The notes under the pieces were generated by a model. The model was not told the origin of the DNA. It did not search any database and saw only the letters and a list, made by a program, of their open reading frames with translations. A stretch of DNA of 64,000 nt from Alteromonadaceae bacterium Bs31 (GTDB lineage Bacteria; Pseudomonadota; Gammaproteobacteria; Pseudomonadales; Cellvibrionaceae), in contig FXAI01000005.1 in assembly GCA_900177435.1 (NCBI GenBank), forward strand, positions 109,897 to 173,896. The letters are read 5' to 3'. The position numbers and the translations under genes are program-made. Positions 1-8,340 of the stretch are shown piece after piece (within the stretch, counting starts at the first letter, position 1; every line of letters starts with the position of its first letter).

Positions 1-593
1 CCGTCGTGATCTTGTTCGATTTCATGCACAAAATTATCAGTGCTGTTTGCTGTGGGTGGGATAGCCGCTGTGAGTAATTTTGGCGCGGCACGGAAGCGCC
101 CGGTTTCCGCATTGAACAGGCGTATCCCAAGACTTGTGCTCACCCAGATACTGCCTTCACGGTCTTCAAACATGGCGTAAAAATGGACTTGATGACGCTT
201 TTCCGTGTCGGTGTAGAGTTTGAAACAGTCAAAAAGATCCATCTGGCTCTGGTAGCGGCACAAGCCCGAATGGGTAACAGCCCACAGCGAACCCTTGCCG
301 TCGGTAAGCAGATCCTTAACCCAGTTGTGAGCTATGGAGCTCGGGTCTTCCCGCTTGTGGATATAGGTCTTTATTTCATAGCCATCGTAGCGAGCGAGCC
401 CCTGCATGGTTCCCGCCCAGATAAACCCGTGCTGGTCCTGGATGATACTGTTGACGTAGCTCAGCTGTTCGAACTCGTTAACTAAGATGGAATTGAATTT
501 TACTTGGGGGGGCAGTTTTCCTGCTAAATCACTAGTTGCCCAGGCACTAATGGCGAGCGATAGAAAAATGAAAACTCGGGTGATGAATTTCAT
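1..593 (-). CDS. Two-component-regulator propeller (Reg_prop) sensor, N-terminal part
   Basis: The frame is open on the minus strand from an ATG at 593 to the window edge, so the protein is truncated here at about 197 residues and the effector domain lies outside. It begins with a signal-peptide-like segment (MKFITRVFIFLSLAISAWA), then shows beta-propeller repeats of the Reg_prop type: YVNSIIQDQHGFIWAGTMQG followed by LARYDG, then VKDLLTDGKGSLWAVTHSGL, then EDREGSIWVSTSLGIRLF. Proteins with this periplasmic propeller usually carry a membrane segment and a histidine kinase or GGDEF domain further on; which one applies cannot be seen. A run of seven C (coding strand) lies about 27 codons into the gene. 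It is transcribed divergently from rlmM. Confidence 0.75.
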   Translation of the reverse strand, partial: MKFITRVFIFLSLAISAWATSDLAGKLPPQVKFNSILVNEFEQLSYVNSIIQDQHGFIWAGTMQGLARYDGYEIKTYIHKREDPSSIAHNWVKDLLTDGKGSLWAVTHSGLCRYQSQMDLFDCFKLYTDTEKRHQVHFYAMFEDREGSIWVSTSLGIRLFNAETGRFRAAPKLLTAAIPPTANSTDNFVHEIEQDHD

Positions 594-775
594 TCAGGTT
601 AACTGTGAGTTTAATTTTGAGCAGGCGGCGCAAATGGAAAGAGGACTTTTTTTCATGTTGCACACTATTCTAGGTATGTGGCCTAGTCTTGGTTTAGTAT
701 ACCGCGCAGTTCTGCTCAGCAAGAGTCTTCTCGTTGTGCTAAATCAATTTAGCGAGCACTAAGGAGCCCGTTTTA

Positions 776-1855
776 GTGGCCAATAATACCGTTGTTCTAC
801 TCGCCTTTTGTCGAGCAGGTTTTGAGAAGGAAGTCGCCGCCGAGCTAAGCGATGTGCTGGGGCACTATGGTCACTTTGGATATGCGAAAGTATATGATTC
901 TGAGGGTTATGTGGAATTCTTTATCAGCGAGCTGAATGAGCTGTCCGCTTTACTTTCCAAGCTTCATTACAAAGATTTTATTTTCGTGCGACATTGCTAC
1001 CTCACTGCTGGCTTGCAGGCCGAACTTGATCCCGCAGACCGAGTAAGCCCTCTGGCTGAGTCTCTTCAGCAGTTATTGCAGGTTTTTGGGGTAGAGCAGA
1101 TATCAGCGCTTATGGCGGCAAACATGGACAGCAATGAAGGGAAATCACTGTCAAAACTCAGCAAATCTATTGTTCGTCATCTGCAACAACGATTTAACAG
1201 CCGCATAAGTAGCAGCGCCCAGTTTCAGGTAGAGTTGTCGTTTGTTAGCGGCACAGCAGGCTATATCGGCTTAAGTGACAAAGGTAACTGCTCTCCTTGG
1301 CCACAAGGCATACCGAGGTTGAGGTTGCCCAAAGATGCACCGAGCCGGGCAACGCTTAAGCTTGAAGAGGCGTGGCATCACTTTATCCCGGCGGATGAGT
1401 GGGAGCGCAGGTTGGCGCCGTCCATGCGAGCAGTGGATCTTGGTGCAGCCCCAGGGGGGTGGACCTGGCAGTTAGTAAGGCGAAGCATGTTTGTAGATGC
1501 GGTGGATAACGGCCCAATGGCCGGTGCTTTAATGGAGACTGGGCAAGTGCGCCACCACCAATGCGATGGTTTTGCCTATACGCCCGCCAGCCCGGTTCAC
1601 TGGTTGGTGTGTGACATCGCCGACAAGCCAGCCCGGGTAGCGTCAATGATTGCTCTATGGGGCAGTGAGCAGTGGTGCAGAGAAGCTATTTTCAACCTGA
1701 AACTGCCCATGAAGCAGCGCTATAAAGAAGTACAAAAATGCGAACAACTGATAACAGATGCCCTCAATGCGGCGGGCCTAACCTTTGAGCTTTCCTTCAA
1801 ACAGCTTTATCACGACCGCGAGGAGGTTACAGGGCATCTGCGCTTATGGCATTAG
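776..1855 (+). CDS. rlmM: 23S rRNA C2498 2'-O-ribose methyltransferase RlmM
   Basis: SAM-dependent enzyme that methylates the ribose of C2498 in 23S rRNA, in the cytoplasm. The 359-residue product has the family length. The N-terminal half is a THUMP-like RNA-binding region (residues about 1-180). The Rossmann methyltransferase half carries the SAM-binding loop DLGAAPGGWTW at about residue 221, and the family motif NLKLPMKQRY lies nearer the C-terminus. The start is a GTG at 776 with AAGGAG ten bases upstream (761-766), which supports it over later starts. The last four bases overlap the end of the convergent ABM-domain gene. RlmM assignment is by whole-protein recognition. Confidence 0.93.
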   Translation: MANNTVVLLAFCRAGFEKEVAAELSDVLGHYGHFGYAKVYDSEGYVEFFISELNELSALLSKLHYKDFIFVRHCYLTAGLQAELDPADRVSPLAESLQQLLQVFGVEQISALMAANMDSNEGKSLSKLSKSIVRHLQQRFNSRISSSAQFQVELSFVSGTAGYIGLSDKGNCSPWPQGIPRLRLPKDAPSRATLKLEEAWHHFIPADEWERRLAPSMRAVDLGAAPGGWTWQLVRRSMFVDAVDNGPMAGALMETGQVRHHQCDGFAYTPASPVHWLVCDIADKPARVASMIALWGSEQWCREAIFNLKLPMKQRYKEVQKCEQLITDALNAAGLTFELSFKQLYHDREEVTGHLRLWH

Positions 1856-2133
1856 TTTTCAAGCACGCAAATTTTTTCCGGCTGCTTCAAGATGGAATGC
1901 ACAGCGCTTAAAACCTCTTTACGCTCAGCGCTATTAGCCCAACGCTGCCAGTCCTCGAGGGTTTTCCATTTGCAAAGTAGAAAGCGATGATGTTCATCCT
2001 TTATATTGGCAAAGGCCTCCCCGGTAACAAAGCCCGCCACAGCATAGGTTTTTTGCAGTGCGATTTTTGCCTGATCCAGATAGGTGGCTAGCTGCCCTTC
2101 GTGGATATGACGCTCGATTAGTACGTGTACCAT
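1852..2133 (-). CDS. Antibiotic biosynthesis monooxygenase (ABM) fold protein
   Basis: A 93-residue protein of the dimeric alpha/beta-barrel ABM superfamily, cytoplasmic. The family pattern is visible: an opening beta strand (MVHVLIERHI), a helix with the spacing EGQLATYLDQAKIAL, the GFVTGEAFANI strand region, and a tail segment WKTLEDWQRWANSAER. Members include small monooxygenases and haem-degrading proteins, but many have no known substrate. No haem or flavin ligand can be pointed to here. It converges on rlmM with a four-base overlap and lies divergent from tusA, so it is probably a single-gene unit. Confidence 0.7.
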   Translation of the reverse strand: MVHVLIERHIHEGQLATYLDQAKIALQKTYAVAGFVTGEAFANIKDEHHRFLLCKWKTLEDWQRWANSAERKEVLSAVHSILKQPEKICVLEN

Positions 2134-2239
2134 GTTTCCCAGCCCTGTAATTAGTTTAAATTATTAGTACTGTAAATATAACGCAACTTACAGTAAGCAA
2201 CGGCAAAGCTACATCAATGAATTAACAAAATGTGAAAAT

Positions 2240-2494
2240 ATGAACGACAGTTTTGATGAAAAAACAATCACATTAGGCTCGACTGTTGATGCCAGGGGCT
2301 TGAAATGCCCCGAGCCAGTGATGATGCTCCATAATGCGGTCCGCGACTCCAAGCCTGGAGATGTCATCAAGGTAATTGCAACAGACCCATCAACACAGAG
2401 AGATATTAATAAATTCTGTACTTTTCTCAACCATCATATGTTGGCAGAAAAAAGAGAAGGTGAAGAGTACATTTTCTGGGTGAAGAAAGGATGA
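2240..2494 (+). CDS. tusA: Sulfurtransferase TusA
   Basis: Small sulfur carrier (84 residues) that accepts persulfide sulfur from IscS and passes it to the TusBCD relay for 2-thiouridine formation in tRNA, and to other sulfur pathways. The diagnostic N-terminal motif DARGLKCPEPVMML contains the CPxP catalytic cysteine at about residue 25. The C-terminal half has the FCTFLNHHML and EEYIFWVKKG segments typical of TusA rather than of YeeD or YedF paralogues. It stands alone between a divergent ABM gene and a convergent hypothetical gene. Confidence 0.92.
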   Translation: MNDSFDEKTITLGSTVDARGLKCPEPVMMLHNAVRDSKPGDVIKVIATDPSTQRDINKFCTFLNHHMLAEKREGEEYIFWVKKG

Positions 2495-2705
2495 GTCACA
2501 AGGTTTTGTAAGTCGCATTATTCAAAGGGTAGAAGACGCGCTTATCTTACCAATGATAAGTTTTAGGTTCAGTGCCGTGAATAAGATGATTGAGCCGAAA
2601 GAAGGGGGCCAAGCACCAGCGGAACTGAAAGCCTCCGCCAATCGCGGAGTTGTTAACTACTTTGGTATAAAGTAGCCGAGCCTTAAAGTCGCTCGAGCTC
2701 AAGCA

Positions 2706-3413
2706 CTAGGCTTGAGAAGATTCCTCCACCAGCAAAGATATTGCTGCAAGGGCTTCGGGATCTTGAGATTTTATCTTGTTGGCGATGTGATGCTGGAAAA
2801 AATAGCGGAATTTTTCCTGCGTCTGCGCCGGGTATAAGCAACTATCGCCGGGAAGTACTGGCGTGCTTTCGACCTTTTGATCATCAACTAACATTCCACA
2901 TACTGTGCCGTCGTGGAATAAACGCCAGCTGACCACCTCTTGCAGCGTTAGACTGTTCTCATCCTTACCGGCAAGTACCGCGTGGGTACCAATGGTGTCA
3001 GGAATTTCCTGAACCGTATCGTAAGGTTCCTCGCAATCTAACTCGTAGTACTCTGCTGCCGTTTCGAGTTCAACCACTTTGTGAATGGGGGGCTCGAAAA
3101 AAACCTCGTCAATACCTGGGTCGTAGTAGCCTTCGAAGGCGCCGTTGAGCGGGTCTTCAATATCTGGGCAGGCGACTAGGTCGTCTAACCAGGGCACTAG
3201 GCCGACTATTTCCCCGTTGCCTCGCAAGCCCCAGAACAATACCTTCAAACTAAAATATTGATCACCACTAGCTTCGTTGGAATACAACATTTCCAAACCG
3301 TCTAGTTCAGGAGCAAGGCGTATAATACGAGAATCGTTGACAGAAGAGTAAGGCTTCCCTGTGAAGAGATCGATCACATTATCCGAGTTGTGACCAGTGT
3401 TTGAGGTCTTCAT
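2706..3413 (-). CDS. Conserved hypothetical acidic protein
   Basis: I do not recognise this 235-residue protein. It is acidic and soluble-looking, with no signal peptide or membrane segment. Visible landmarks are NVIDLFTGKPYSSVNDSRII near the start, LKVLFWGLRGNGEIVGLVPW in the first third, and an acidic middle rich in Glu and Asp. The reading frame stays open upstream to 3521, but the ATG at 3413 is preceded by a strong GGAGGT ribosome-binding site six bases away, so I chose it. It converges on tusA. The phrase about its own genome neighbourhood gives no functional hint. Confidence 0.6.
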   Translation of the reverse strand: MKTSNTGHNSDNVIDLFTGKPYSSVNDSRIIRLAPELDGLEMLYSNEASGDQYFSLKVLFWGLRGNGEIVGLVPWLDDLVACPDIEDPLNGAFEGYYDPGIDEVFFEPPIHKVVELETAAEYYELDCEEPYDTVQEIPDTIGTHAVLAGKDENSLTLQEVVSWRLFHDGTVCGMLVDDQKVESTPVLPGDSCLYPAQTQEKFRYFFQHHIANKIKSQDPEALAAISLLVEESSQA

Positions 3414-3650
3414 AATACCACCTCCGGGTTTGAGGTCCGGTTTGCCGTAATTGGCGAGTAGGACGAGATGATTGATTGAACCATCACTACATACAGTATA
3501 GGTACTTCCTGGGAAACACAATACCTAGGTTTAAAATTTTTTTCCCTCCCTTAGTAGCGAAAAAGATAGCAGTAAATTTAGCTTAGTTATCCACAGATAA
3601 CTAACTTTAGGTGTCTAATTAAACAAATTGTTCCCAACATTTTTACAAAA

Positions 3651-4199
3651 ATGACGAGTAGCAAACACATGTTCCACAGCGGTGCACTGGTAGATGTTTT
3701 TAACGCATGCTTCTTGCTAAAGCAGCACACCCGATTGGTGGGTGGAGCAGAGGAGCCGCTTTACATTCCGCAAAGCGGCCTGGAGCCAGCGCAGGTAATC
3801 TTTACTCGTGACTATTTCGCGAGCGCACTGCATGAAATTGCGCACTGGTGCATAGCAGGTGAAGCGAGAAGAAAATTGCAGGATTACGGTTATTGGTATG
3901 CGCCTGATGGCAGAACCGCCCAGCAGCAAAATGAATTTGAAAAAGTAGAGATAAAGCCCCAAGCGCTGGAATGGATATTTAATGCAGCCTGCGGTCATCG
4001 CTTTCGTGTGAGCGCAGATAATTTAATGGCGGGGCTTGGTGCTTCGGAGCAATTCAAGAGAGATATTTATCAACAAGTTATGCGTTATTGCAAACAGGGC
4101 CTACCTTCACGGGCCGCGATTTTTGCACAAGCACTCTCCGATAAATATAAAAGGCCTGAGTTTTTGTGTGCTGATTATTTTGTGTGCGCCCAGCTATGA
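3651..4199 (+). CDS. epmC: Elongation factor P hydroxylase EpmC
   Basis: Belongs to the EpmC (YfcM) family, which hydroxylates the beta-lysyl-lysine modification on elongation factor P. The 182-residue length fits. The metal-binding motif HEIAHW at residues 61-66 and the following AGEARRKLQDYGYWYAPDGR block are family signatures. EpmA and EpmB act before this enzyme and are not in the window. The stop codon overlaps the start of the exonuclease gene as ATGA, and pdxB is coupled the same way, so the genes are probably co-translated. The start at 3651 is the first ATG of the frame; no strong ribosome-binding site is visible. Confidence 0.85.
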   Translation: MTSSKHMFHSGALVDVFNACFLLKQHTRLVGGAEEPLYIPQSGLEPAQVIFTRDYFASALHEIAHWCIAGEARRKLQDYGYWYAPDGRTAQQQNEFEKVEIKPQALEWIFNAACGHRFRVSADNLMAGLGASEQFKRDIYQQVMRYCKQGLPSRAAIFAQALSDKYKRPEFLCADYFVCAQL

Positions 4200-5104
4200 G
4201 TGAAGTAAAGGTAAATGCTTGCGCTTACTTAATAGATGCTTCAATTTATATATTCCGGTATTACTTTTCTCTTCCGGATCACTGGTGGACAGAGGACGGA
4301 AAACCGACAGCTGCGGTATATGGTTATGCCACCTGGCTATTAAAATTAATAAAGACACAGCAGCCAGAAAAAATAGCGGCGTGTTTCGATGAGAGCTTAC
4401 AGCTCTGCTTTCGCAATGACATTTATGCGGCGTATAAATCAAGTCGAGCCCTACCGGATGAGTTGCTTGCCTTTCAATTAAGCGCGTGCAAAACGATTAG
4501 CGAACTGCTCGGTGTTCCGTGCTATGCATCAAATCGCTATGAGGCCGATGACTTATTGGCAACTCTGGCAAAACGCTGCCGCGATAAGGGTACACCGGTG
4601 TGTATTGTCTCCAGAGATAAAGACCTTGCGCAGCTTGTTATAAACGCCGCCGACTTTATGTGGGACTTCCCGGGCGGAGAAAAGCAAACTCAGGTTCGTT
4701 TGACATCGAAGCTAGGGTTTCCCCCTCATCAAATGGCTGATTTTCTGGCGCTCACAGGAGACAGTATCGACGATATCCCCGGTGTAGCGGGTGTGGGTGC
4801 AAAAACAGCATCTGTGCTCATGCAAAAATTTTCCGGATGGCGAGATATAGCGAATAACCTCGACAAACTCTCCACGCTGGAAATACGCGGGGCAAAATCT
4901 TTGGCGGAGAAGTTAGGCGGCAACCGCGAACAGATTTCGATGGCTTTGCAGCTTACTCGCTTGGTGAATAACGCGCCCTTGGGTCGACGTTATTCTGTAA
5001 AACCGAAAAAACCCGATATTACTGGCTTAAAGCTCTACGCAAAAGAGCTGGGCTTCGGGAAGAATTTTTCTACACTCGTAGATAAGGTGTTTGATAAAAA
5101 ATGA
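4196..5104 (+). CDS. 5'-3' exonuclease / flap endonuclease (ExoIX/PolI-N family)
   Basis: A 302-residue stand-alone 5'-nuclease of the family that includes the N-terminal domain of DNA polymerase I and E. coli ExoIX (Xni). Metal-binding acidic motifs are visible: YLIDASIYIFR, EADDLLATLAKR, VSRDKDLAQLV, and the helix-3-turn-helix region GDSIDDIPGVAGVGAKTA that contacts duplex DNA. It likely acts on flaps or RNA-DNA primers in repair or replication. The frame can be read from a GTG-type codon at 4184, but the ATG at 4196 overlapping the epmC stop (ATGA) is the better start. Its own stop overlaps the pdxB ATG. Confidence 0.85.
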   Translation: MSEVKVNACAYLIDASIYIFRYYFSLPDHWWTEDGKPTAAVYGYATWLLKLIKTQQPEKIAACFDESLQLCFRNDIYAAYKSSRALPDELLAFQLSACKTISELLGVPCYASNRYEADDLLATLAKRCRDKGTPVCIVSRDKDLAQLVINAADFMWDFPGGEKQTQVRLTSKLGFPPHQMADFLALTGDSIDDIPGVAGVGAKTASVLMQKFSGWRDIANNLDKLSTLEIRGAKSLAEKLGGNREQISMALQLTRLVNNAPLGRRYSVKPKKPDITGLKLYAKELGFGKNFSTLVDKVFDKK

Positions 5105-6210
5105 AGATTATCGCCGATGAAAATATACCCTTGGTAAATCAGTTGTTCAGTGAATTGGGTGATGTGCAAACTTTGCAGGGAAGAGATATTAATGCAGAGG
5201 ATGTGCGTGATGCCGACGCCTTGTTAGTTCGCTCGGTGACACAAGTCAATAAATCCCTGTTAACAGCCAGCTCGATTAAGTATGTAGGTACTTGCACTAT
5301 CGGTACCGATCATCTCGATAAAGAATACCTGACAGCATCAGGTATTCAGTTTGCGAGTGCCCCCGGCTGTAATGCCTGGGGAGTGGTACAGTATGTTTTT
5401 GCTGCATTGGCGGAGCTTGCCAAGCTGGATAAAGCCAATAAATTTGGCATTATCGGCTGTGGAAATGTAGGTGGGCGCTTGTATCGCGCATTAAAGCAGT
5501 TAGGCTTCCAGTGCTATTGTTACGATCCGTTTTTAGATGTTAAGGAAAACGAGCATCTCTGCGACTTGCCTGACCTCTACCATTGCGATGTTGTATGTGT
5601 TCACACTCCGCTGACAAAAACCGGCCCTTATCCAACGTATCACATGCTGGATAGGCAGTTTTTTGCAAAGATGAAACACGGCGCTGTGCTATTAAATGCA
5701 GGGCGTGGTGCAGCAATAGATAACGCTTCATTATTGGATTATTTACAAAATGACAATGAAAATGAGCTGGAGGTGGTGTTGGATGTTTGGGAGCCAGAGC
5801 CTGAAATTAATGTGGCCTTGTTGGATTTAGTTACTTTTGCAAGCCCGCATATAGCTGGTTACAGTTTTGAGGGTAAGGTAAATGGTTCTCTAATGATATT
5901 TGAATCCCTATGCGCTTTCTTGGGTAAGCCTGAAGAGTATGTGACAAGCGTGCTCGAGCGTACTCGACGCAGTGTGTATGGTGAAGCGGAAAATATAAGC
6001 GCAGATACGCTTGAACAAGCCATTAAGCACAGTTATAACATTTTGTTGGACGATAAAAATTTACGCGCTGTGAGAAGCAGCCTTGCTGTCGAATTTGATC
6101 GTTTGAGAAAAAATTACCCGGTACGGCGGGAGTTTAGTCATTACCGTGCGGAATTTAAAACGCAAGAGCTGAGCGACCGCTTGGCTGCACTTGGATTTAA
6201 CAGCAGGTAA
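5101..6210 (+). CDS. pdxB: 4-phosphoerythronate dehydrogenase PdxB
   Basis: Catalyses the NAD-dependent oxidation of 4-phosphoerythronate, the second step of the DXP-dependent pyridoxal phosphate pathway. It is a D-isomer 2-hydroxyacid dehydrogenase (369 residues). The nucleotide-binding motif GIIGCGNVGGRL is at about residues 118-129; the NAGRGAAID and DVWEPEPEI motifs give the catalytic Arg/Glu region, and SPHIAGYSFEGK holds the catalytic His and a PdxB-typical segment. A C-terminal PdxB dimerisation domain follows (after about residue 280). The ATG overlaps the upstream exonuclease stop, and the next gene begins six bases after the pdxB stop. Confidence 0.95.
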   Translation: MKIIADENIPLVNQLFSELGDVQTLQGRDINAEDVRDADALLVRSVTQVNKSLLTASSIKYVGTCTIGTDHLDKEYLTASGIQFASAPGCNAWGVVQYVFAALAELAKLDKANKFGIIGCGNVGGRLYRALKQLGFQCYCYDPFLDVKENEHLCDLPDLYHCDVVCVHTPLTKTGPYPTYHMLDRQFFAKMKHGAVLLNAGRGAAIDNASLLDYLQNDNENELEVVLDVWEPEPEINVALLDLVTFASPHIAGYSFEGKVNGSLMIFESLCAFLGKPEEYVTSVLERTRRSVYGEAENISADTLEQAIKHSYNILLDDKNLRAVRSSLAVEFDRLRKNYPVRREFSHYRAEFKTQELSDRLAALGFNSR

Positions 6211-6216
6211 TATTTC

Positions 6217-8340
6217 TTGAATACGCTGAGAACAACTGAAATAGCCGGTGCATCTGTTCGCGTTGGCTTTCTGGTCAACCCGCTTGCTGGTGTTGGTGGC
6301 CCGAGCGCCTACAAGGGAAGTGACGGGGAGAGTATTCAATTAAAAGCCATTGAGGGGGAAATACCTCTCCGAGCGCCAGCTCGTGCTAAACAGTTTTTAG
6401 TTGAGTTACTTACATTTTTACCAAAGGGTTCTGTTCCATCGTTTGTTACTTGTGCTGGAGCCATGGGGGCGGAATATCTCAATGCAGCGAATATTCCCTG
6501 CGACATTAGCGATCTTGCTGTGCGCCAACCGAGTAAGGCCGAGGATACAAAGCGTCAGGTTCAAGACTTACAAAAGAAGGGTATAGACATACTGCTGTTT
6601 GTTGGGGGCGATGGCACGGCCAGGGATATATGCAGCGTTATCGACCCTACGCTGCCTGTTTTGGGTATCCCGTCGGGCGTAAAAATGCACTCGGGTGTTT
6701 TTGCCGTAACGCCAAAGGCAGCGGCGTCTGTTACCGCTCGTCTTATCCTTGGAGAGTTAACCGCTCTTGCAGAGCAGGAAGTGCGTGACATCGATGAAGA
6801 CGCCTTTCGGCGAAACATCGTTAAGTCCCGTTACTACGGAGACATGTTTGTTCCTCTGGAAAATACCTACGTGCAGCATGTAAAGCAGGGCGGCATGGAA
6901 GTAGAAGAGCTGGTGTTGTTGGATATGGCCGCTGAGCTTAGAGAACGTATCGAGCAGCACTGTTCACCTTTGCTAGTGATTTTCGGGCCAGGCTCGACGG
7001 TACAGGCTGTGCAAGAGGAACTGTCTTGTGAGACGACGCTTCTGGGAGTAGACGTTTATGTTTTTGATTCGCTTAAACCGACGCTCAAAAAACTGGATGT
7101 GAATTCCGAAGATTTAGAGCAGATAGTGTCATGCTGGAAACACGAAATCCGGCTGATAATTACCGCTATTGGTGGGCAGGGTCACATTATAGGCAGAGGA
7201 AATCAGCAGTTGTTGCCTCAAACCTTGAGAGCAATAGGCAAGCAAAATATATGGCTGCTCGCGACAAAACGAAAACTACAAAACTTGCAGGGGAGGCCTT
7301 TGTTGGTTGATTCTTCTGATGCTTGCCTGGATGCGGAATGGGAAGGCCTGATCCCGGTTATATGTGGTTATCGCGATAGTCTTATTTATCCCCTGGGTTT
7401 GGATGCTGAAAAGAATCACCTCCATTTTTGCAACACGGTTGTTGATCAATGCAAGGTAAAGCTTACAGGTAACAAAAGCGAGGACAGTCGACGTTTGTTT
7501 CATGGCCGTGGTCGGCTTTGGCCAGGCCTGGACTGGTGCTGTGTCGATTATTTTCTTCCCTGTCTTTTGCTTACTTTTTTTAAAGCTCCGCCAGAGGGTT
7601 TTGAACCGATACTTACTGATGGCCTATGGAAGCTTTGCCGGGACAGTGAAAAATTACAGGGGATATTAATTCAACGTCGCTATGATACTGGCGCCCCCAT
7701 TGAGTGCGTGAAAGGGCAGATGCCAGAAAACTGGTTGGCTCAGCGAGGTGAGCTCAGCTTTGTGCTGTCACACAAACAGCAAAATGTCGGCTATTTTCTG
7801 GATATGGAGCCAGCCCGGTGCTGGCTTGAGCGCAAGGCTGCAGGTAAAAAAGTACTTAATCTGTTTTCGTATACCTGTGCTTTTTCTGTGGTTGCTGCTT
7901 CGGCGGGTGCTGAGTCTGTGGTTAATATCGATATGAGCAAGGGCGCGCTAAGCGTTGGACGGGAGAATCACCGTTTGAATCAGCAGGCAAATACGGCCGT
8001 GAGTTATTTGTCGCACAACATCTTCAAATCCTGGGGTAAGTTAAAGCGAGAAGGGCCCTATGATGTCATTATTATCGATCCGCCCAGTTATCAAAAAGGC
8101 AGCTTTGTTGCCAGCAAAGACTATCAAAAAGTGTTGCGAAAGCTTTCCGCTTTACTATCTAGGGAGGGTTTTTTTCTGGCCTGCTTGAATGCTCCTGAAA
8201 TCACTTGCGAGGAGTTCCAGGCTCTGATTGCTGAGCACTGTGGTGAGTTTAGCTTTGTCGAGCGTTTGCACAATAGCCCGGATTTTCCAGATGTGGATGA
8301 GCAGCGTTCCTTAAAAATGCTGGTTTACAAGAATGCTTAA
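6217..8340 (+). CDS. Fusion of ATP-NAD/AcoX-kinase-like domain and SAM-dependent methyltransferase
   Basis: A single 707-residue frame joins two enzymes normally encoded apart. Residues about 10-375 resemble the ATP-NAD/AcoX kinase family: RVGFLVNPLAGVGG at the N-terminus, FVGGDGTARD at about 128-137, GIPSGVKMHSGVFA, and ITAIGGQGHIIGRGNQQL further on. Residues about 430-707 are a class I methyltransferase of the RlmI/PF10672 type: VLNLFSYTCAFSVVAASAGA at about 546 and IIIDPPSYQKGSF at about 618. The DPPSY motif suits RNA methylation. The start is a TTG at 6217, just after the pdxB stop; no ATG lies in frame before the kinase motifs. Whether both activities are real is inference. It converges on the GGDEF-EAL gene with a four-base overlap. 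Confidence 0.8.
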   Translation: MNTLRTTEIAGASVRVGFLVNPLAGVGGPSAYKGSDGESIQLKAIEGEIPLRAPARAKQFLVELLTFLPKGSVPSFVTCAGAMGAEYLNAANIPCDISDLAVRQPSKAEDTKRQVQDLQKKGIDILLFVGGDGTARDICSVIDPTLPVLGIPSGVKMHSGVFAVTPKAAASVTARLILGELTALAEQEVRDIDEDAFRRNIVKSRYYGDMFVPLENTYVQHVKQGGMEVEELVLLDMAAELRERIEQHCSPLLVIFGPGSTVQAVQEELSCETTLLGVDVYVFDSLKPTLKKLDVNSEDLEQIVSCWKHEIRLIITAIGGQGHIIGRGNQQLLPQTLRAIGKQNIWLLATKRKLQNLQGRPLLVDSSDACLDAEWEGLIPVICGYRDSLIYPLGLDAEKNHLHFCNTVVDQCKVKLTGNKSEDSRRLFHGRGRLWPGLDWCCVDYFLPCLLLTFFKAPPEGFEPILTDGLWKLCRDSEKLQGILIQRRYDTGAPIECVKGQMPENWLAQRGELSFVLSHKQQNVGYFLDMEPARCWLERKAAGKKVLNLFSYTCAFSVVAASAGAESVVNIDMSKGALSVGRENHRLNQQANTAVSYLSHNIFKSWGKLKREGPYDVIIIDPPSYQKGSFVASKDYQKVLRKLSALLSREGFFLACLNAPEITCEEFQALIAEHCGEFSFVERLHNSPDFPDVDEQRSLKMLVYKNA

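Noticed and set aside
487-762. A 91-codon plus-strand open frame near the window start
   Set aside because: It is partly antisense to the propeller-protein gene and reads through the intergenic region without a recognisable product.
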